The notes under the pieces are model-generated. The model searched no databases. It was given only the letters and a program-made list of their open reading frames with translations, and had not been told where the DNA came from. Positions 8,330 to 16,271 of a stretch of DNA of 53,016 nucleotides are shown piece after piece (the stretch's first letter is position 1; every line of letters starts with the position of its first letter). The stretch is from Devosiaceae bacterium. Lineage in GTDB: Bacteria > Pseudomonadota > Alphaproteobacteria > Rhizobiales > Devosiaceae. The stretch covers positions 1 through 53,016 of the forward strand of contig JAKISW010000020.1 of assembly GCA_021648375.1 (NCBI GenBank), given 5' to 3'. The position numbers and the translations under genes were made by a program.

Positions 8330-10006
8330 ATGAGTATTGCCAGCCAGCTTATGGCCATGATGTATAAATTGCCTGCCGCTGAATTTGGCGTGCAGGTAGA
8401 GCATGATATTTCTATAAAAGCCAAAGACGGTATTGAGCTTTTAACCGACGTTTATTTCCCAAAAATATCTGCTAAGGAACAAGACAAGGGATCCGAACCT
8501 ACGTCAGCTCCCACATTATTGATGCGCACCCCTTATGGCCGGTTTGGTTTTGGCATGGTGGCTGAGGCCTATGCGGAGCGCGGATTTATCACCGTTTTGC
8601 AAGCCTGTCGCGGCACCGATAATTCCGGTGGCGAGTTTGATCCACTGATTAATGAGCGCGACGACGGATTGGCCACTCTGGATTGGATTTATCGCCAGAA
8701 ATGGTTTGATGGTCGCCTTGGTCTCACCGGCCCCTCTTATCTGGGATATGCCCAATGGGCGGTATGTGATGCCCTTCCTGAAGGGGCGGTACTAAGCGCC
8801 AAGGCCACCTCGTCAGATTTTAAGAATATTGTATTTCCCGGTGGAGCATTTGCCCTGCAACTCTGGCTTTCATGGTTACAAACCATCCACGGGCTGGACC
8901 ATGAATTGTTTGGCATGACCCTGCGCATGGCCACCGGTGATGTGGAAAGACGAACCGAAAAATCCGCCCTTACCCTACCCCTCTCAAATGCAGATATGGA
9001 TGCGGTGGGCGAAAAAATCCCCTTCTGGCAGCAATGGTTTGGCGATGCCATCGACAATCCCCCGTTCTGGGAAGCACGCGACCATAGTTCACGCTTGAAC
9101 AAAGACACACCACCAAATTGCTTTGTTACCGGCTGGTATGATCTGATGGTTGATTGTCATCTTGCCGATTATCAGCGTCTGGTTGCAACCGGCAGCACCC
9201 CTCATTTAACTATTGGGCCGTGGTTTCATACCGATAGTGACCTGCAGGGTGAGTGCCTAAAACAAACCATTGCTTTTATGGGTGCGCACCTGTTGCAAAA
9301 GAAAAATTCCCTGCGTTCCATGCCGGTAAAATTTTATGTTTCCGGTACTGAAGAATGGCATGAATGCCTGACTTTTCCTCCAGCGATTGCCAAAGAAAAA
9401 ACACTTTTTCTGACCCCTGATAAACAGCTTTTGAATGCACCGTCCAAACAAGGCAACACAGAGCGATATATTTATGATCCATCCAACCCCACCCCCAATG
9501 TGGGCGGGGCGATATTTGCCTTTTTGGGGGCCGGTGCTCAGGACAATAAGCAGCTTGAAGCACGCTCGGACGTACTGATATATACCTCTGTTCCGGTTGG
9601 AAAAAACCTGACCATTGTTGGCAATATAAGGGTGAAAATTTTTGTTAAATCTTCGCTGCAAAATACCGATTTTTTTACCCGTATCTGTGATGTGGATAAA
9701 AACGGGGTTTCAATCAATATTTGTGACGCAATAATCCGCCTCACCCCCGGCAAAATTATCGCCGATGAAATGGGAGTTATGGAAATAGAACTTTTGCTGC
9801 ATACCACCGCCCACACATTCCTTGGCGGTCATTGCATTCGCTTGCAGGTTTCAAGCGGTGCCCATCCCCGCTTTGCTCGCAACTTAGGCACTAGTGAGCC
9901 AATCGGCTCAGCCACCAAAATGCAATCTGCACAGCAGGAATTGTTTTTTGGCTCCAATTACCCAAGCGCAATAATATTACCGGTAATGGGCTTAATTAGA
10001 GCTTAA
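8330..10006 (+). CDS. CocE/NonD-family serine hydrolase (copy 2)
   Basis: A 558-residue paralogue of the preceding gene, alike over its whole length (shared blocks include QACRGTD, GPSYLGY, GWYD, NVGGAIFAF/NLGGAIFAF). The probable nucleophile is S136 in GLTGPSYLG, with Asp in TGWYD and His in GPWFH, so both copies look active. It has no signal peptide. The ribosome binding site is weak (AAGAG). The pair is an old tandem duplication, since the copies have clearly diverged. The 3' end contains a tandem 11-base duplication, and the stop codon is only ten bases from that of the convergent malate synthase gene. Substrate unknown. Confidence 0.9.
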   Translation: MSIASQLMAMMYKLPAAEFGVQVEHDISIKAKDGIELLTDVYFPKISAKEQDKGSEPTSAPTLLMRTPYGRFGFGMVAEAYAERGFITVLQACRGTDNSGGEFDPLINERDDGLATLDWIYRQKWFDGRLGLTGPSYLGYAQWAVCDALPEGAVLSAKATSSDFKNIVFPGGAFALQLWLSWLQTIHGLDHELFGMTLRMATGDVERRTEKSALTLPLSNADMDAVGEKIPFWQQWFGDAIDNPPFWEARDHSSRLNKDTPPNCFVTGWYDLMVDCHLADYQRLVATGSTPHLTIGPWFHTDSDLQGECLKQTIAFMGAHLLQKKNSLRSMPVKFYVSGTEEWHECLTFPPAIAKEKTLFLTPDKQLLNAPSKQGNTERYIYDPSNPTPNVGGAIFAFLGAGAQDNKQLEARSDVLIYTSVPVGKNLTIVGNIRVKIFVKSSLQNTDFFTRICDVDKNGVSINICDAIIRLTPGKIIADEMGVMEIELLLHTTAHTFLGGHCIRLQVSSGAHPRFARNLGTSEPIGSATKMQSAQQELFFGSNYPSAIILPVMGLIRA

Positions 10007-10011
10007 TTAGA
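9990..10011. repeat. Tandem 11-bp duplication at a gene end
   Basis: GCTTAATTAGA occurs twice in a row across the stop codon of the second CocE-like gene, followed by a further GCTTA. It looks like a small slippage duplication in the gap between convergent stop codons. Confidence 0.7.
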
Positions 10012-10016
10012 GCTTA

Positions 10017-12194
10017 CTAAATAGCAGCTTTTGCCTCAACCCGCCGTCGGTGCAAAATTGGCTCCGTATAACCCGAAGGTTGAACCGCACCACTTAAGGC
10101 CAATTCCAGCGCCGCCTGAAAGGCTATGGATTTGTCAAAATTCCCATCCATGTTCTGATAAGAATCATCGCCTTGATTTTGAGCATCAACAATTTTTGCC
10201 ATTTTTTCAAAACAGGTTTTTATCTCTTTTTCACTGACCAGACCATGCTTTAGCCAATTGGCAATATGCTGGGAGGAAATGCGCAGGGTTGCCCGATCTT
10301 CCATCAATTCCACATCATTAACATCAGGCACTTTGGAACACCCGATCCCCTGATCAATCCAGCGCACGACATAGCCCAAAATCCCCTGAGCATTATTTTC
10401 CAATTCACCCGAAATCTGCTCTTTGCTTAAACTGCTCAGATCAATAACCGACATTGAAAACAATTCGCTTAGATCGGGAGTTTTTTCATTATGCCGACGT
10501 TTTTGAGCGGCAAAAACATCCGCTTCGTGATAATGCAATGCATGCAAAACAGCAGCGGTTGGTGATGGCACCCAGGCGCAATTTGCCCCCTGTTGCAACT
10601 GATCACCCTTGCTGGCCAGCATATTGGCCATTTCGTCCGGCATAGCCCACATGCCCTTGCCGATTTGGGCAATTCCCGACAATCCGCAATTCAACCCGAT
10701 AAGCACATTGCGATCTTCATAGGCTTTAATCCACGGCTCGGCTTTTATTTCAGCCTTGGGGGCCACGGGTCCAGCCTCTAGCGAGGTATGAATTTCATCT
10801 CCGGTGCGATCTAAAAATCCGGTATTGATGAAAAACAACCGCTCGCGCGCCTCAAATATACAGGCTTTCAGATTGGCCGAAGTGCGTCTTTCTTCGTCCA
10901 TAATACCAATTTTGATGGTGTTTTTGGCCAGGCCAAGCATATCTTCAACTTTTGCAAAAATACCGCAGGCCAGTTTAACTTCATCCGGCCCGTGCATTTT
11001 TGGTTTGACTATATAGATCGAGCCCGCAACAGAATTACGCTTTCCAGAGGTTTTTTTAAGGTCATGCAAAGCACAAAGGGCGGTAATGGCCCCATCAATA
11101 ATTCCCTCGCCAACCTCGTTTCCATTGCCATCCAGCACCATGTTTGAGGTCATCAAATGCCCCACATTTCGCACCAGCAGCAAGGCCCGGCCCTTTAGCT
11201 CAAATCCTTCTGCGTCAAGGCCAATATATTTCCGGTCGGCTTCCAGATTTCGCTCTACAGACTTGCCGTTTTTTTCAAACCTTTCAACCAGATCGCCCTT
11301 CATCAGGCCAAGCCAGTTGCGATAAACCCCGATTTTGTCGGATACATCCACCGCCGCCACGCTGTCTTCGCAGTCCTGGATGGTGGTCAACGCCGCCTCA
11401 ACCACAATATCAGCCAAATCTGCCTTGTGGCTTTTGCCGATAAAACTGGTGCTATCAATCACCAGTTCCATGTGCAGCCCGTTATGCTTGAGCAAAATTC
11501 TTAAAACTTCCCCGTTCGAGGCATAACCAACAAAAGCATTTTCATTAACGAGTTTTACTGACTTCCCATTTTCAGTTTCAATGCTTAGGCAAATCTGACC
11601 ATCAATCCTGTCGACACTATATTTCACCACGTCAGCATGACTGGCCCCGACTAGTGGAAAACCCTGATCAAGATATGTAGCAGAGCGGGAAAAAACTTCG
11701 CTGGCCCGATTAGCATTATGTTTTGCTCCCGGCGCGAGATCGCCATCATGCGGAACAGCATCGCTGCCATAAAGTGCATCAAACAAGCTGCCCCATCGGG
11801 CGTTGGCAGCATTCAGGGCAAAACGAGCATTGGAAACCGGCACCACCAATTGCGGCCCACAAATCGAAGAAATTTCTTCGTCCATATGATTATTTTGAAT
11901 AGCAAAATCACCCGGCTCATCAACCAGATATCCAATGGAGCGCAAAAACTGCTGATATTTATCTGGATCAGAAGCAACCGATCCGTTTTCCATATGCCAT
12001 GTGTCAATTTTGCCCTGCAATTGCTCTCGCTTTATCAGCAAATCCTTGTTGCGGGGGGCACAATCGGCAATCAGATCAGCAAAACCACTCCAGAATCTGT
12101 CAGCTTTAATGCCAGATCCCGGCAAAACTTCATTTTCAACAAACTTAACAAGCTCAACATCGACCTTTTGGCCATTCAAGTTGGTATGCGGCAT
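10017..12194 (-). CDS. glcB: Malate synthase G
   Basis: Condenses glyoxylate with acetyl-CoA to malate in the cytosol. It is the second step of the glyoxylate shunt and also the way to use glyoxylate from purine breakdown. Its 725 residues fit the monomeric G isoform. Diagnostic stretches are NARWGSLFDALYGSD near residue 130, the catalytic-core GLMKGDL and FINTGFLDRTGDEIHTS, PGANCAWVPSPTAA, and RISSQHIANWL near the C-terminus. The ATG has a GGGGGAA ribosome binding site. A small inverted repeat (ATTTGC-GCG-GCAAAT, 12232-12246) lies 38-52 bases upstream. It is in the same orientation as isocitrate lyase but 277 bases away, so it probably has its own promoter. Confidence 0.97.
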   Translation of the reverse strand: MPHTNLNGQKVDVELVKFVENEVLPGSGIKADRFWSGFADLIADCAPRNKDLLIKREQLQGKIDTWHMENGSVASDPDKYQQFLRSIGYLVDEPGDFAIQNNHMDEEISSICGPQLVVPVSNARFALNAANARWGSLFDALYGSDAVPHDGDLAPGAKHNANRASEVFSRSATYLDQGFPLVGASHADVVKYSVDRIDGQICLSIETENGKSVKLVNENAFVGYASNGEVLRILLKHNGLHMELVIDSTSFIGKSHKADLADIVVEAALTTIQDCEDSVAAVDVSDKIGVYRNWLGLMKGDLVERFEKNGKSVERNLEADRKYIGLDAEGFELKGRALLLVRNVGHLMTSNMVLDGNGNEVGEGIIDGAITALCALHDLKKTSGKRNSVAGSIYIVKPKMHGPDEVKLACGIFAKVEDMLGLAKNTIKIGIMDEERRTSANLKACIFEARERLFFINTGFLDRTGDEIHTSLEAGPVAPKAEIKAEPWIKAYEDRNVLIGLNCGLSGIAQIGKGMWAMPDEMANMLASKGDQLQQGANCAWVPSPTAAVLHALHYHEADVFAAQKRRHNEKTPDLSELFSMSVIDLSSLSKEQISGELENNAQGILGYVVRWIDQGIGCSKVPDVNDVELMEDRATLRISSQHIANWLKHGLVSEKEIKTCFEKMAKIVDAQNQGDDSYQNMDGNFDKSIAFQAALELALSGAVQPSGYTEPILHRRRVEAKAAI

Positions 12195-12231
12195 GGTTCC
12201 CCCAAAAAAATAAAAAATGCCGGCGCAGCAA

Positions 12232-12246
12232 ATTTGCGCGGCAAAT
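12232..12246 (-). promoter_or_regulatory. Inverted repeat ATTTGC-GCG-GCAAAT upstream of glcB
   Basis: A perfect 6-bp inverted repeat with a 3-base centre lies 38-52 bases upstream of the malate synthase start. The TTTGC/GCAAA core resembles sites reported for RamB-type regulators, one of which is encoded close by. Assignment as an operator is inference. The rest of 12195-12471 shows no gene or clear signal. Confidence 0.4.
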
Positions 12247-12471
12247 AGATTCTAGCAAGTTTACCCAACCTTAGCCCCCAACGCCAATACTTAAATGATC
12301 CAGAGCCAATAATTTGACCGAAGATAGCAAAGCTCTTTTGCCTATTTTGGAAACCATGAGCGTTTGGGGCCATAGCCGCCTCTCGGCATGACAAAAATTA
12401 TAAGATAGAGGGCAACGCTCCTACATTCCTGCAAGCGCGCTGCCCCAAAAATTCAAATAAAATCAATCTTG

Positions 12472-13782
12472 CTAAAACTGAGCTGTCTCGGTTGATTGCG
12501 CCATGGCAATTGTCGAGGATTTCCCCTTGCTCACTGCCAGAGATACCGCATCAAAATATGAGGTTCCGACCTCACGTTGATGGCGGGTGGCGCTAAATCC
12601 ATCAGCTTCGGCCCCAAATTCACGTTGCTGCAATTCACTATAGGCCTTCATGCCGTCTTTAGCGTAATTTCGCGCCAATTCGAATGTGCTCAGCGAGAGA
12701 TTATGGAAACCTGCAAGAGTAATAAACTGATATTTATAGCCCATTGCCGCCAGTTCACGCTGGAATTTTGCCATATCATCCTCCCCCATATGCTTGGCCC
12801 AGTTAAACGATGGCGAGCAATTATAGGCCAGCATCTGCTCAGGAAAATCGCGTTTAATGGCCTCGGCAAACCGGCGCGCATCCTCAAGAGATGGCGTTGA
12901 GGTTTCGCACCATATCAGGTCCGCATATGGCGCATAGGCAAGCCCGCGCGCAATGGCGCATTCAAATCCTCCCTTAAGGCGATAAAACCCCTCATCCGTG
13001 CGCTCACCAGTGATAAAGGGCGCATCATATTCATCCACATCCGAAGTTATCAACCGCGCCGCTTCTGCATCGGTGCGCGCCATAATAAGAGTGGGCACTC
13101 CCATAGTATCGGCAGCCAGACGGGCTGAATTTAAGGTTTTGACAAAGGTTTTAGTCGGCACCAAAACCTTACCGCCAAGATGCCCACATTTTTTTTCTGA
13201 GGCCAACTGATCTTCAAAGTGCACCGCCGCGGCACCCGCTTCAATCATTGACTTCATCAACTCAAAAACGTTTAACGCGCCGCCAAACCCGGCTTCCGCA
13301 TCGGCAATAATGGGAGCGAAAAAATCAAGATCAGTCGTTGCAATATTATCCAGCTTTTCCATGGTTTGAATCTGGTCGGCCCGTTGCAAGGCCTTGTTGA
13401 TGCGTTTCACAACCAAAGGAACACTATCCACCGGATAAAGACTTTGATCCGGATACATATTACCACTGGAATTTGCATCCGCCGCCACTTGCCAGCCCGA
13501 AAGATAAATAGCCTTTAGACCAGCCTTGATCTGTTGCACCGCCTGATTGCCGGTAAAGGTGCCAAGGGTTGGCACAAATTCTTCGGTTTTGAGCAATTGC
13601 CACAGACGCTTAGCTCCGTTTTGGGCCAACGTGTAATCCAGCACCATCGAGCCGCGCAACCGTTCCACATCATGGGGGGTAAAGTCGCGAGAAATATTTT
13701 TCCAGCGCTCAGGCGCCCATTCCGGGGCTGTAAATTCATATGAATTATTGTTATTATTGTTGATGTTGGCACGCTTAAGCAT
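12472..13782 (-). CDS. aceA: Isocitrate lyase
   Basis: Splits isocitrate into glyoxylate and succinate, the first step of the glyoxylate shunt. The catalytic signature KKCGHLGGKVLVPT is intact, as are the upstream ADAEAGFGG metal-site region and the downstream WCETSTPSLEDA and YNCSPSFNW stretches. The length of 436 is normal for the short bacterial form. The N-terminus carries an unusual run of asparagines (NINNNNNNS, residues about 6-14) encoded by an AAT/AAC triplet repeat. GGAG lies eight bases before the ATG. A 90-residue unknown gene ends 35 bases upstream in the same direction, so the two are probably co-transcribed from the promoter shared with the divergent RamB-like regulator. Confidence 0.97.
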   Translation of the reverse strand: MLKRANINNNNNNSYEFTAPEWAPERWKNISRDFTPHDVERLRGSMVLDYTLAQNGAKRLWQLLKTEEFVPTLGTFTGNQAVQQIKAGLKAIYLSGWQVAADANSSGNMYPDQSLYPVDSVPLVVKRINKALQRADQIQTMEKLDNIATTDLDFFAPIIADAEAGFGGALNVFELMKSMIEAGAAAVHFEDQLASEKKCGHLGGKVLVPTKTFVKTLNSARLAADTMGVPTLIMARTDAEAARLITSDVDEYDAPFITGERTDEGFYRLKGGFECAIARGLAYAPYADLIWCETSTPSLEDARRFAEAIKRDFPEQMLAYNCSPSFNWAKHMGEDDMAKFQRELAAMGYKYQFITLAGFHNLSLSTFELARNYAKDGMKAYSELQQREFGAEADGFSATRHQREVGTSYFDAVSLAVSKGKSSTIAMAQSTETAQF

Positions 13783-13817
13783 ATTTGATACTCCAATAGA
13801 GTTTTTGATTTTGCTGA

Positions 13818-14090
13818 CTACGAGCCGCCAGAACGTCTAAAAGTGGCTCCAACCATGGCCTCACCACCAAACAGATCTTCACTCTGGCTGTTGGCATCCA
13901 TAAATTTTGAACTGCCGTTAGCTCCTGCAAAGGCAAACTGCTGACGTGCTGCCGGCCCCACGATCGAAAATCCCTTTGCCCCTAATTGGCGATGACGAAA
14001 CTGTTCCATAACCCCGCCAAGGGTCGCAGCGATAATAGTTACATATTCATCGCCTGTTGCGGTTTGTTCCAAATCCACTTTCTTGCTCAT
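13818..14090 (-). CDS. Small conserved-looking protein upstream of aceA
   Basis: A 90-residue protein of unknown function starting at MSKKVDLEQ; an ATG 12 bases earlier is less likely because GGAGGGAAAG sits directly before the chosen one. There is no signal peptide or membrane segment. The middle reads TIIAATLGGVMEQFRHRQLGA and the end is Gly/Ser-rich with an RRSGGS tail. It is the first gene of the aceA transcript and diverges from the RamB-like regulator, so a role linked to the glyoxylate shunt or acetate use is inferred from position only. No family was recognised. Confidence 0.7.
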   Translation of the reverse strand: MSKKVDLEQTATGDEYVTIIAATLGGVMEQFRHRQLGAKGFSIVGPAARQQFAFAGANGSSKFMDANSQSEDLFGGEAMVGATFRRSGGS

Positions 14091-14201
14091 CTTTCCCTCC
14101 ATTAAAAAATTTTCTATTCGCCATATAAATATTCGTTATGTAAATATTTGACAAAGCGGCTAAACATGCAACATAATTCAACAAGCTCCCTGTTTCGCCT
14201 G

Positions 14202-14247
14202 TAAAAATTGGCAAATTCAGGAGTTAAGTTTTGTAAATTTTTGTAAA
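14202..14247. promoter_or_regulatory. Candidate regulator sites in the aceA/RamB-like divergent promoter
   Basis: TTTTGTAAA occurs twice with a 10-base period (14229-14237 and 14239-14247), i.e. one helical turn, directly upstream of the regulator start. An ATTGGCAAAT element lies a little further upstream, around 14206-14215. The period suggests binding on one face of the DNA by the adjacent HTH regulator; this is inference. Confidence 0.45.
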
Positions 14248-14257
14248 GTTCCGTGCC

Positions 14258-15751
14258 ATGTCCAGCAAAAATCAGCCCCGAATTGGCGGCAAAGTTCGCC
14301 GCCTTCGACGCCAGCGCCAAATTTCTCAGGCAGCACTTGCCACCGCTATTGGAATTTCGGCCAGCTATCTAAATTTAATTGAACACAATCGGCGGCAGGT
14401 AACCGTGTCCTTATTGCTAAAGCTCGCCGGATATTTTGGCATTGAAGCGGGGGAATTGGCCCAGAGTGACGATAGTCAGATTAGCGGCGATCTGATGGAA
14501 ATATTTGGTGATGATATTTTTGCTGATGCCGATGTAACAAATCAGGACATTTATGATCTGGCCGCCAATAATCCGGCCATTGCCCGTGCCACCCTGCTTC
14601 TGTTCGACAAATACCAGGATATGCACACCGGAAAAATTGCAGGAGAAGAAAAAGGGTCCGAAAATGCTGTAAAATCAAACGGCAGCTCCCATCATCAGGC
14701 AACAGATGCAATTTCTGATTTTCTTCAGGAAAACGCTAATCATTTTCCCTCCTTAGAGGAAGCCGCAGAGCGTGTGCTTAATGACATTAACAATGCCTCT
14801 GATGATTTTGAAACCGGCCTGCGCTCCTATTTGCGCAATGTATTTGGTCTGGAATGGCGCTCTGCCTCCCTGCCCGGTGGCATTGCCAGCTCGCTTGGCG
14901 CCAATGGTTGCATTCTTGAAATGTCCAATATTTTGCCCGTGCAAACCGCACTATTTTCCGCCGCCCGCCATACCGGGCTATTGGCTGCAAAAAATCAAAT
15001 CGAGGCGATAATTGATGCCAGTACCCTGCCGCGTCCAGAAAATGATAAAATCTCACCAGACTTCTTGAATGACACAGCAGCAAACAATGACAAAAAAACC
15101 ACCGACGCTCCGGCTTTGGCCAACAATGTGCTGGCCTCATATTTTGCTGCCGCGCTGATTATGCCCTATAAACCGTTCCTCAAGGCATGTTTTGAGCACC
15201 GCTATGATGTGGAAAGAATTGCCCGCCAGTTCAATGCCAGTTTTGAGCAGGTCTGTCATCGCATGACAACGTTGCAGCGCCCCGGCGCTACCGGATTGCC
15301 TCTCCATCTGGTAAGAACTGATATTGCCGGCAATATATCCAAGCGCTTTTCCATGTCGGGCATTCATATTCCGCGCCACTCCGGGGCCTGTCCACGCTGG
15401 AATGTATATGGAGCTTTTCTACAACCCGGCCGCATTAATGTGCAGCTTTCTCAAATGCCAGACGGGGAAATTTATTTCTGCATCGCCCGCTCTTTTGAAA
15501 AGGGCGGCTATCGCCACAATGCCCAGCGCCGCCATTTTTCCATTGGACTTGGCTGCCATATTTCCCACGCTGACCGCATGATTTATTCCGACGGTATTGA
15601 TCTTAGTAACACCACCCAGGTTGTGCCCATTGGGGTTGGCTGTCGCATTTGCCCGCGCATGACGTGTGAGCAACGCGCTCAACCTCCGGCCAATCATCGC
15701 TTTGAAATCGATCCTGCCCAGCGCCCGCAAAACCTTTATGGGCGGATCTAG
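14258..15751 (+). CDS. RamB-like XRE-family regulator (short-chain fatty acid type)
   Basis: A 497-residue cytosolic transcription factor. Residues about 10-66 form a lambda-repressor-like HTH (ISQAALATAIGISASYLNLIEHNRR). The middle region (ASYFAAALIMPY, RYDVERIARQFNASFEQVCHR) matches the core of the family. The C-terminal DUF2083-like domain has the cysteine pattern GACPRW, GCHISHA and GCRICPRMTC...QRAQPP, likely to bind a ligand or metal. RamB relatives control isocitrate lyase and propionate genes in response to acyl-CoA status. Here the gene diverges from the aceA transcript, which fits such a role. No clear ribosome binding site precedes the ATG, so the message may be leaderless or poorly translated. 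Confidence 0.9.
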   Translation: MSSKNQPRIGGKVRRLRRQRQISQAALATAIGISASYLNLIEHNRRQVTVSLLLKLAGYFGIEAGELAQSDDSQISGDLMEIFGDDIFADADVTNQDIYDLAANNPAIARATLLLFDKYQDMHTGKIAGEEKGSENAVKSNGSSHHQATDAISDFLQENANHFPSLEEAAERVLNDINNASDDFETGLRSYLRNVFGLEWRSASLPGGIASSLGANGCILEMSNILPVQTALFSAARHTGLLAAKNQIEAIIDASTLPRPENDKISPDFLNDTAANNDKKTTDAPALANNVLASYFAAALIMPYKPFLKACFEHRYDVERIARQFNASFEQVCHRMTTLQRPGATGLPLHLVRTDIAGNISKRFSMSGIHIPRHSGACPRWNVYGAFLQPGRINVQLSQMPDGEIYFCIARSFEKGGYRHNAQRRHFSIGLGCHISHADRMIYSDGIDLSNTTQVVPIGVGCRICPRMTCEQRAQPPANHRFEIDPAQRPQNLYGRI

Positions 15752-15757
15752 GAGCAA

Positions 15758-16144
15758 CTAAATTTCAACCCCAGTTAGTTTTTTGATTTGTTGCTTTACC
15801 AATCCTTTTGCAAGTTCACCAAGCAACTCAATACTAAGTCCACCAACTTTTTGGGCCCCATCTTTTGCCAATCTCCAAATTTCGGGATCACGAACGCTAT
15901 CAAGAAAGTCATGGCCTTGCCACGTCAAATCCAAATCAATCCACTCCACAGACGCACGATCCATTGTCACACAGACTTCCCCCCGAACCATCCCAGCCTC
16001 CTCAATCAACATTTTTAAGTGATAGTTTGTCTGATTAACTTCGCCGGCAGTTGGACTTTCTGACATCAAAGATCCCATATTCACAGTACCGTACTTCTCA
16101 ATTTTGAGTAGCAAACCACGAACAATGTCCATATCTCGTTTCAT
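15758..16144 (-). CDS. DUF2513-family protein
   Basis: A 128-residue protein starting at MKRDMDIVRGLLL, the usual DUF2513 start, with GGGGGTGAA before the ATG. The longer frame to 16186 only reads through a hairpin repeat and is rejected. The pattern of a short N-terminal helix, NYHLKMLIEEAGMV, then LTWQGHDFLDSVRD fits a winged-helix-like fold. Function is unknown; members of the family are often found in accessory DNA. It lies between the RamB-like regulator (convergent, six bases between ends) and a pair of REP-like hairpins, which suggests an inserted accessory gene. Confidence 0.8.
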   Translation of the reverse strand: MKRDMDIVRGLLLKIEKYGTVNMGSLMSESPTAGEVNQTNYHLKMLIEEAGMVRGEVCVTMDRASVEWIDLDLTWQGHDFLDSVRDPEIWRLAKDGAQKVGGLSIELLGELAKGLVKQQIKKLTGVEI

Positions 16145-16160
16145 TTCACCCCCCTCGTCA

Positions 16161-16226
16161 CCCTCGGGCTTGACCCGAGGGCCCACAAAAAAGCGTAAAA
16201 CTGGATACTCGGGTTAAACCCGAGTA
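16161..16226. repeat. Pair of CTCGGG-N5-CCCGAG hairpin repeats
   Basis: CCCTCGGG-CTTGA-CCCGAGGG (16161-16181) and TACTCGGG-TTAAA-CCCGAGTA (16206-16226) are two copies of the hairpin element also found at 185-262. They lie directly upstream of the DUF2513 gene and downstream of guanine deaminase, and may help terminate transcripts from the latter. Confidence 0.85.
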
Positions 16227-16271
16227 TGACATCATATCAAATATAGCACCGTATCTGGTATATTAGAAAAA

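Noticed and set aside
16145..16186. N-terminal extension of the DUF2513 protein
   Set aside because: The extra residues (GPRVKPEGDEGG) are a translation of the hairpin repeat, a known annotation artefact; the ATG at 16144 has its own ribosome binding site.
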